DNA from: Aphodovivens sp036306585
Lineage (GTDB): Bacteria; Actinomycetota; Coriobacteriia; Coriobacteriales; Eggerthellaceae
Reading direction: 5' to 3'
NCBI GenBank assembly: GCA_036306585.1
Contig: JAXJZF010000007.1
Span: forward strand, 186,001 to 250,000
DNA length: 64,000 nucleotides
How positions within the stretch are numbered: the first letter of the stretch is position 1; every line of letters begins with the position of its first letter. The notes under the pieces are model-generated. The model had not been told where the DNA came from. It did not search any database and saw only the letters and a list, made by a program, of their open reading frames with translations. This document shows positions 59,608 through 64,000 of this stretch, in pieces. The position numbers and the translations under genes are program-made.

Positions 59608-60896
59608 CGCTGCCGTCCTCCTCGTGTATCGAGCTCCCGCTCCTGCGTCGGCAAGCTCTGCGATGGCGTTGTCGGATCGCTCTTCCAGCCGCCCTTTCCG
59701 TCGCCGCGGGCGACTTTCCGGCTCGCGTCGTGGAGGGGCAGCGCATTGCTCTTCGCCAGGAAGGCGCGCGCCTGCTCCAAGGCCTCGAGGCTCTCCAGGA
59801 TGGTTCTCTCCCGGGTGGTGGGGACGCCGTTTTCGAGCCTTTTCCTTTGCGCCGCGATCGTCCTGTCTATGCCGTCGATGGACGTTATTTCCCATTTGCC
59901 GCAGGCCTCCAGCGCCTTGGAGAGCGAGTCGAGCTCGTCGAGGTCCTTGAGCTCGACCGCCTTCCTGGCAAGCCTCAGGAACTCTCGCGATGAAGCGTCC
60001 GGCAGGTGCTCGGCCTTGGCGCCGACGAGTCTTCTTTCCAGCGCGGCCTTGCCGTAGGACGCCCCCAGGCGCTCTCCCGAGACGCGGCGGGCCGGCGCGT
60101 CGGAGAGCGAGAAGATCCAGTCCTGTCTGCGGGCGTGTGGGGAGTTGTCTTCCATGTCGACCCCCATCATCCCTAGGATCCTGCGGAACTCCCGCTCGCT
60201 CCTCGCCAGGTTCTTCGCGACGTTCACGCGGTTCCTGATGTCGGCGACCCAGGAGTATCCGCCGGCTTCCTCGACCCTGCGCTCCGCCCGGCCGCGATAG
60301 GTCTCCTGCAGGGTCCGCGGCCTCGCTTGGGCGCCGGTTCCGTTCGACGAGAGGCGCTGGAATCCCGTGCGGGGCTTCGGCCTCTCGTTGCTCAGGGCGT
60401 TGAGCCCCCGCTTCGCCGCCATCTCCTGCAGCGCCCGGTTGAGCTCGAGCGGGTCGTCGGTGTGCATCCTCCTGCCCGTGACCACGTTCGTGTTGTTCAC
60501 GACGATGTGCGCGTGGGGGATGCGGCCCTCGTTGTCGTCGTGGTAGACGATCGCGACTTGGTAGTCGGGGAAGAACCTTCGCACCCATGCCTGCGAGAGC
60601 TCCCTAAGCTTCTCGAGGCTCACATCGTCTTCCGGGGAGGGGGACAGCACGAAATGCTTGAAGGTACGGGCCTTCTTCCCGTTCCATGGGTCGTTGTTGC
60701 CGCATTCGGCTCTGAAGGCGTCCATTTCCGCCGCCCAATCGAAGGGCTTCCCGGATTCGGGTTCGCGCATGAGGTCCGCGTCCGGCGTCTCGGAGAAATT
60801 GAAGAAGTCGCGCGCGAGCGCGCGCCCGTCCTTCTCGAGGTACCTTTGGACCGGGACGCAGCTTCCGTGTCCCGATATGGGCTTCAGCACCGGCAT
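59604..60896 (-). CDS. MobP-type relaxase
   Basis: Nicks oriT and leads the strand into the recipient. From the ATG at 60896 (MPVLKPISGHGSCVPVQRYL) the protein is 430 residues. The metal-binding motif III is IPHAHIVVNNTN (near 126-137), and HFVLSPSPED precedes it; the N-terminal Tyr of motif I is in VQRYL. This matches the Pfam Relaxase family. The C-terminal half is helical and polar, without a helicase domain. The MobC-like gene lies two bases upstream. Confidence 0.9.
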   Translation of the reverse strand: MPVLKPISGHGSCVPVQRYLEKDGRALARDFFNFSETPDADLMREPESGKPFDWAAEMDAFRAECGNNDPWNGKKARTFKHFVLSPSPEDDVSLEKLRELSQAWVRRFFPDYQVAIVYHDDNEGRIPHAHIVVNNTNVVTGRRMHTDDPLELNRALQEMAAKRGLNALSNERPKPRTGFQRLSSNGTGAQARPRTLQETYRGRAERRVEEAGGYSWVADIRNRVNVAKNLARSEREFRRILGMMGVDMEDNSPHARRQDWIFSLSDAPARRVSGERLGASYGKAALERRLVGAKAEHLPDASSREFLRLARKAVELKDLDELDSLSKALEACGKWEITSIDGIDRTIAAQRKRLENGVPTTRERTILESLEALEQARAFLAKSNALPLHDASRKVARGDGKGGWKSDPTTPSQSLPTQERELDTRGGRQR

Positions 60897-60898
60897 CC

Positions 60899-61315
60899 TC
60901 ACCACCTCGCGAACATCGCGGTCTCGAGCCGTGACATCTCCTCGCACAGCTTTTCCTGCCGGGCGTTCACGGCGTCTAATTTTTCGCGGATATCGGGGAG
61001 CATGGCATCCAGGTACTCGTACCGGAGCCTTCCGTTCCGCAAGTAGTACGAGATCGAGTTGAGCGCGTGCGTCGCCTGGTTTAAGTTCGTGCCGAATCGG
61101 CGCATCTCCTTGTGGATGCGTGATATCGCTTTGTTGTCGACGACGACGAGGCGGACGTTCGATCCGCGGATCTCGTCGGTGGGGAGCTGCGCCAGCAGGC
61201 GGATGAGGTCCGACCTCGTGAGGCCGCATTTCTCGGCGGTCTCGTCGATGTTGGCCCGCTCTTCGGGGGTCATGCGGATGTGGAAATCCGCCGTCTTGGG
61301 GTTCTTCTTGCTCAT
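60899..61315 (-). CDS. mobC: MobC-like relaxosome protein
   Basis: From the ATG at 61315 (MSKKNPKTADFHIRMTPEE) the protein is 138 residues. A ribbon-helix-helix start (IRMTPEERANIDETAEKCGLTRSDLIRLL) gives way to a helical MobC-type block (FGTNLNQATHALNSISYYL). MobC proteins bind oriT and help the relaxase open DNA. It lies just downstream (in its reading direction) of the hairpin-rich oriT candidate and two bases from the relaxase. Confidence 0.88.
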   Translation of the reverse strand: MSKKNPKTADFHIRMTPEERANIDETAEKCGLTRSDLIRLLAQLPTDEIRGSNVRLVVVDNKAISRIHKEMRRFGTNLNQATHALNSISYYLRNGRLRYEYLDAMLPDIREKLDAVNARQEKLCEEMSRLETAMFARW

Positions 61316-61585
61316 GGGCGAAACCTTTCGCTTAGGGGCCAGCGGGGGCTCCCCCGCGATGAGGGAGCATGGCGTATCGGGGCGACTCCGATACGCCGGG
61401 CGACCGAGCCGGCTCTCCGACCCGTTCGCGACGCGAGGGGGAGGAGGGAGGCGCTTCCCGCGGGGCTGTATCCACGGGAAGCCATTGGAAGGGATTTGTG
61501 TCCCTTCCATGGGCTACTTGCTAAACCCGGGGCTCACGGCCGATCGAGGAGGCGCCCTCTTTCGCCGCGAGCCCCTGCCGAACGC
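61316..61585. other. Candidate transfer origin (oriT)
   Basis: A 270-bp gap upstream of mobC with at least three perfect inverted repeats: GGCGTATCGG at 61371-61380 with CCGATACGCC at 61388-61397, GCTTCCCG at 61453-61460 with CGGGAAGC at 61475-61482, and GGAAGGGA at 61487-61494 with TCCCTTCC at 61501-61508. Relaxosome origins usually have such stems next to the nick. The nick base itself cannot be named. Confidence 0.62.
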
Positions 61586-62494
61586 CTAGAGGAGCCTTCC
61601 CAGCTCCTCGGCATGCCTGGCGATGGCCTCGATCATGCCCCGGTCGGCCTGCGGGAGGGGCGTTCGGTGCCTGGAGAGGAACTTCTGGATCTCCCTGTCC
61701 GCCCGGCGCAGCCTATCGTCCGCGTCCGTGCCCTTCGAGGTGTTCCTCCGGATGAAGTCCGTGGTGTCGCGCTTGCCGTACCCGCCCTCCTCGGTCCATC
61801 GGACGTGGAGGCGCATCTGCTCTTTCCGCGGCACCTTCGAGAGCATCCTCACCGCCTCGCTCGAGAGCCTCCCCTCGTCGGCGAGGGTCCTCCAGCCGGT
61901 GGAGAGGTCGTTCTCGATGATCGACGCCAGCGCCTCCTGCCGCCGGATCGACTTGCCGGAGACCTTCCTGCCCGTCTGGGCGCTTATGATCTCCGCCTTG
62001 ATGTCCTCGGTGCGCATGCCGGAAAGGCCCGGGTCGCTTCTCCTCATGCGCTCGACCTCCTCCCCGAGCGCCCGCGTCGCGGCGGCGCGCTCCGTGACGG
62101 AGAGCTCCCTCGTGAAGTAGTTCGCCGCGTGGAGGAGCGTGATAGCCTGCTCGTCCGTGACGCCTTCGACGATCCTGCACGGCATCCTCGCGAAGCTTTC
62201 GTCGTCCTCGGCGAGGAGCCTGTAAGCGGCCTTGCGGCGGTGCCCGGAGATCATCTGGAACCCTCCGTCGGGAAGCTTCCTGACGAGCGGTATGTCCGTG
62301 AGCCCGTCCCTGCGTATGGACTCGGCAAGCCTCCCGATGGCCTCCTCGTCCATCGAGTAGACGGCGTTCCCGGGATGGTCTTCGATGTCCGAGACCTCTA
62401 TCTCCTCTATGGGGAAGCGCCTCCTGGTGGCGGCGCTCTCGTCGAGGAGCCCTGCGATGGTGAAAGCCTTCGCGGCGTCTTTAGGAGAGCTCAC
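61586..62494 (-). CDS. ParB-like partition protein of the element
   Basis: A 302-residue protein with the ParB/RepB N-terminal box (VSDIEDHPGNAVYSM, SGHRRKAAYRLLAE) and the following helical part, TERAAATRALGEEVERM and GKSIRRQEALASIIE. It should bind a centromere on the excised element. It overlaps its ParA gene by 14 bases. Much diverged from the chromosomal ParB near 8.2 kb. Confidence 0.9.
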   Translation of the reverse strand: MSSPKDAAKAFTIAGLLDESAATRRRFPIEEIEVSDIEDHPGNAVYSMDEEAIGRLAESIRRDGLTDIPLVRKLPDGGFQMISGHRRKAAYRLLAEDDESFARMPCRIVEGVTDEQAITLLHAANYFTRELSVTERAAATRALGEEVERMRRSDPGLSGMRTEDIKAEIISAQTGRKVSGKSIRRQEALASIIENDLSTGWRTLADEGRLSSEAVRMLSKVPRKEQMRLHVRWTEEGGYGKRDTTDFIRRNTSKGTDADDRLRRADREIQKFLSRHRTPLPQADRGMIEAIARHAEELGRLL

Positions 62495-63248
62495 GGTCCA
62501 CCTCCTCGGCGAGGGCGAGGTAGTCCTGCGCGGGCCTGCTCGACGGGGCGTAGTCGACGACCGGCTTCCAGACCCAGGAGCCTTCGCCGACTTTGGTCGA
62601 GGAGTGGATGCTCGTCTCGAACTGCCTGCCGGCGAAGAACCTGTCGAGGACCTCGGTGCCCGTCGCGTTGCTCCGCGTCTGGCGCCCGGGGACGCACGTT
62701 CGCAGGATTCTGAAGTTGGGGGTAGGGAGCCGCAACGCGTCGCTTACCCGCCTCATGGCGTTGACCGTGAGTGCGGTCCCCCTCATGACCGAGCCGTCGA
62801 GCTTGACCGGGATCACCACCATGCCCCCCGCGGAGGCGGCGATGTAGGCGTTGACCGCCAGCCTCTTCATCACCGGCGAGCAGTCGATGATGGCGATGTC
62901 GTAGTCTCCCGACGCGTCGGCGAGCGCGAACTTGAGAGTCTGCTCGTGGAGCAGGAGCTCGTTCTGGTCGACCAGGTCGATGATTGAGGGGATCACCGAA
63001 AGTCCCTCGACGTCCGTCTCGAAGGCGAGGTCCGCGACGGGGGCGTGCCCGTAGAGCAGCTCGATGGTGCTCCGCCCCTCCTCTTCCGCCCGGCCGTAGA
63101 GGCCGAAGTAGTCGGTCGCCGACGCCTGCGGGTCGAGGTCGACGAGGAGCACGCGCCGGCCTTTCGACGCGAACACGGACGCCAGGTTCACCGCGGTCGT
63201 GGTCTTGCCGACGCCCCCTTTGTAGTTGCTTATGGCTATCGTCTTCAT
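62481..63248 (-). CDS. ParA-like partition ATPase of the element
   Basis: A 255-residue Walker-type ATPase: ISNYKGGVGKTTTAVNLASVF at the start (deviant Walker A), LLVDLDPQASATDYFGL and IAIIDCSPVMKRLAVNAYIA. It is a short, plasmid-like ParA without an N-terminal DNA-binding extension. The operon is read away from the iteron region. Partition on an integrating element suggests that a circular replicating form exists. Confidence 0.93.
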   Translation of the reverse strand: MKTIAISNYKGGVGKTTTAVNLASVFASKGRRVLLVDLDPQASATDYFGLYGRAEEEGRSTIELLYGHAPVADLAFETDVEGLSVIPSIIDLVDQNELLLHEQTLKFALADASGDYDIAIIDCSPVMKRLAVNAYIAASAGGMVVIPVKLDGSVMRGTALTVNAMRRVSDALRLPTPNFRILRTCVPGRQTRSNATGTEVLDRFFAGRQFETSIHSSTKVGEGSWVWKPVVDYAPSSRPAQDYLALAEEVDRELS

Positions 63249-63277
63249 CTCCGGCCTTTCGGGTAGCTTTCAATAAC

Positions 63278-63333
63278 CGTACGAAACTGTACTGTATCCA
63301 CAGTTTAGCACATAACAGTACAGAAACGTACTG
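63278..63333. promoter_or_regulatory. Palindromic operator of the element parA-parB operon
   Basis: CGTACGAAACTGTACTG at 63278-63294 and CAGTACAGAAACGTACTG at 63316-63333 are near-inverse copies around GTAC cores, 21 bases apart, right upstream of parA. They fit an autoregulatory operator or part of the centromere. Confidence 0.65.
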
Positions 63334-63374
63334 CTATGTTCGAACGAGGGGCGTATGGGGCGCGGCCTGCGGGC

Positions 63375-63418
63375 GAGATCCGCGTTAGGTTCGCGTCAGG
63401 TCCGTGTGAGATCCGCGC
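63375..63418 (+). repeat. Four 11-bp tandem iterons
   Basis: GAGATCCGCGT, TAGGTTCGCGT, CAGGTCCGTGT and GAGATCCGCGC lie head to tail without gaps. Consensus NAGRTYCGYGY. Such helical-period repeats are typical of ParB-binding centromeres or replication iterons. Confidence 0.72.
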
Positions 63419-63469
63419 GAGGCGGGGCCTGTACAATGTGCGGGAAGGTTCTTTCGGATAGGGGGTCCG

Positions 63470-63742
63470 ATGCTTAGCGAAGAGGAATATCGCCGGCTGC
63501 GGGAAGACCACGAGGTGGCCTATTTCCGGGCGGATCTGGCCCTGTCCGATCCGGAAGGCTACAGCCTGGAGGAGAAGGCCGAGATAATCGAGGGCATGCG
63601 CTCGAGCACCGAGGAGGTGGAGCGGGCGATGCGCGAGGACTTCGAGTCCATGCCCCCTGAGATGAGGCGGCGCATGTTCGAGATGCTCGCATCCTCGGGC
63701 CCCGGCGCGAGGGGCTTCTGGAGCCGCATGCTGCTCGGCTGA
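63470..63742 (+). CDS. Small acidic protein of unknown function
   Basis: Not recognised. The 90-residue protein is helical and rich in E, R and M (LSEEEYRRLREDHEVAYFRA, EEVERAMREDFESMPPEMRRR), without a signal peptide. It is read away from the partition operon, with TACAAT near 63431 as a possible -10. AGGGGGTCCG lies just before the ATG. A strong hairpin follows it. Confidence 0.6.
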   Translation: MLSEEEYRRLREDHEVAYFRADLALSDPEGYSLEEKAEIIEGMRSSTEEVERAMREDFESMPPEMRRRMFEMLASSGPGARGFWSRMLLG

Positions 63743-63757
63743 GGCCTCCCGTGTATG

Positions 63758-63786
63758 CGCCCCGGGGGGGCGACCCCCCGGGGGCG
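63758..63786. terminator. GC-rich hairpin between convergent genes
   Basis: CGCCCCGGGGGG at 63758-63769 pairs with CCCCCCGGGGGCG at 63774-63786 (one bulge). It stands between two genes that read towards each other; there is no T-run. Confidence 0.6.
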
Positions 63787-63811
63787 GATCCGATGTCGGC
63801 CCGAAAGGGGC

Positions 63812-64000
63812 TTAATCGGCCGAATCGGTGAACTCCCCGCAGCCGAGGGCGTTGATGTGGTGCCTCAGCAGGGCGCGCTTGTCGTCGATGACCATCAGGG
63901 CTATCAGGTCGAACCGGACGGTGATGTCCGAGAGCTCCTCGGCGTGCTCCGCCAGCCACCTCGCCGCCGCGATCTCCATGCGCTGGCGGCAGCCGGCGGG
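63812..64000 (-). CDS. YraN-like (UPF0102) endonuclease-fold protein (partial, C-terminal end)
   Basis: The minus strand from the window edge to the TAA at 63814-63812 encodes 62 residues, ARWLAEHAEELSDITVRFDL and then RALLRHHINALGCGEF. This matches the C-terminal part of YraN/UPF0102 proteins (A-x-x-W-L, RFD-V/L-I/V-A, H-I-x-A-x). The catalytic N-terminal part is outside the window. Whether it belongs to the element or to the chromosome is unclear. Confidence 0.65.
   Translation of the reverse strand, partial: PAGCRQRMEIAAARWLAEHAEELSDITVRFDLIALMVIDDKRALLRHHINALGCGEFTDSAD

Noticed and set aside
58987..60588. A 533-residue minus-strand frame across the relaxase gene.
   Set aside because: Only its last 206 residues (from the ATG at 59607) look like protein. 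The first part is an out-of-frame reading of the relaxase gene.
63758..63786. Right end of the element (attR) at the GC palindrome near 63.77 kb.
   Set aside because: There is no copy of the tRNA 3' end here, and the palindrome fits better as a terminator between convergent genes.
1..64000. CRISPR arrays, rRNA genes, insertion sequences with transposases.
   Set aside because: No regularly spaced direct repeats, no rRNA sequence and no transposase-like protein were seen. Only one tRNA gene was found.

Overview
The window reads as a circular actinobacterial chromosome around its replication origin, followed by the left part of an integrated conjugative element. The best fit is a member of the Coriobacteriia, probably Eggerthellaceae. 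The grounds are the gene order and protein character (dnaN, dnaA and an ATPase-winged-helix gene on one side of oriC; rpmH, rnpA, yidD, yidC, jag, rsmG, parA, parB on the other), the lack of a Gram-negative outer-membrane system, and the Gram-positive style transfer genes. The genus cannot be settled from the sequence alone.

Origin region (1-12 kb). Leftward from oriC (about 3.13-3.95 kb, with several DnaA boxes) run a HATPase-winged-helix protein gene, dnaA and the start of dnaN. Rightward run rpmH, rnpA, yidD, yidC, the KH/R3H gene jag, rsmG, parA and parB. Four perfect 16-bp parS palindromes lie at 7.08, 7.14, 9.42 and 10.59 kb. rlmN (minus), ddl and a coriobacterial membrane protein follow.

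Chromosomal housekeeping (12-35 kb). This part holds a DnaQ-DinG fusion helicase, two large membrane proteins (one a split M28-type peptidase with a very long acidic insert), a small zinc-ribbon protein, and an amidase-permease pair. A copper module follows (csoR with two operators, and copA carrying a CopZ-like tail with its own ribosome site). After it come hypA-hypB, nadE, a NarL-type two-component pair, CIRCE-controlled groES-groEL, a CNNM/CorC transporter, an amidohydrolase and an initiator tRNA-Met.

Mobile element (35.6 kb to at least 63.3 kb). Immediately after the tRNA the sequence changes to element genes: two excisionase/MerR-type HTH proteins, a replication pair (HTH initiator and DnaC-like loader) bracketed by an identical 25-bp repeat, then a Gram-positive type IV secretion operon. 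That operon contains DUF3801/PcfB-like, VirD4, Maff2-like pilin, PrgI/VirB3-like, VirB4, a glucosaminidase-NlpC/P60 wall hydrolase, VirB6-like and accessory proteins. It ends with a 1363-residue thioester/Cna-B/VaFE surface protein and its dedicated sortase. A cargo island of visibly lower GC follows: a KAP-type P-loop NTPase facing a two-gene operon of a DUF6414-like protein and a single-ring ClpB-like AAA+ ATPase. This is the best candidate for an undescribed, probably defensive, system. On the minus strand come a zinc-motif membrane protein, a relaxase operon (MobC-like, relaxase, accessory) with a hairpin-rich oriT candidate, and a ParA-ParB partition pair with a palindromic operator and four 11-bp iterons. 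A small acidic protein and the end of a YraN-like gene close the window. No integrase and no right attachment site are visible, so the element probably continues beyond the window or was recombined.
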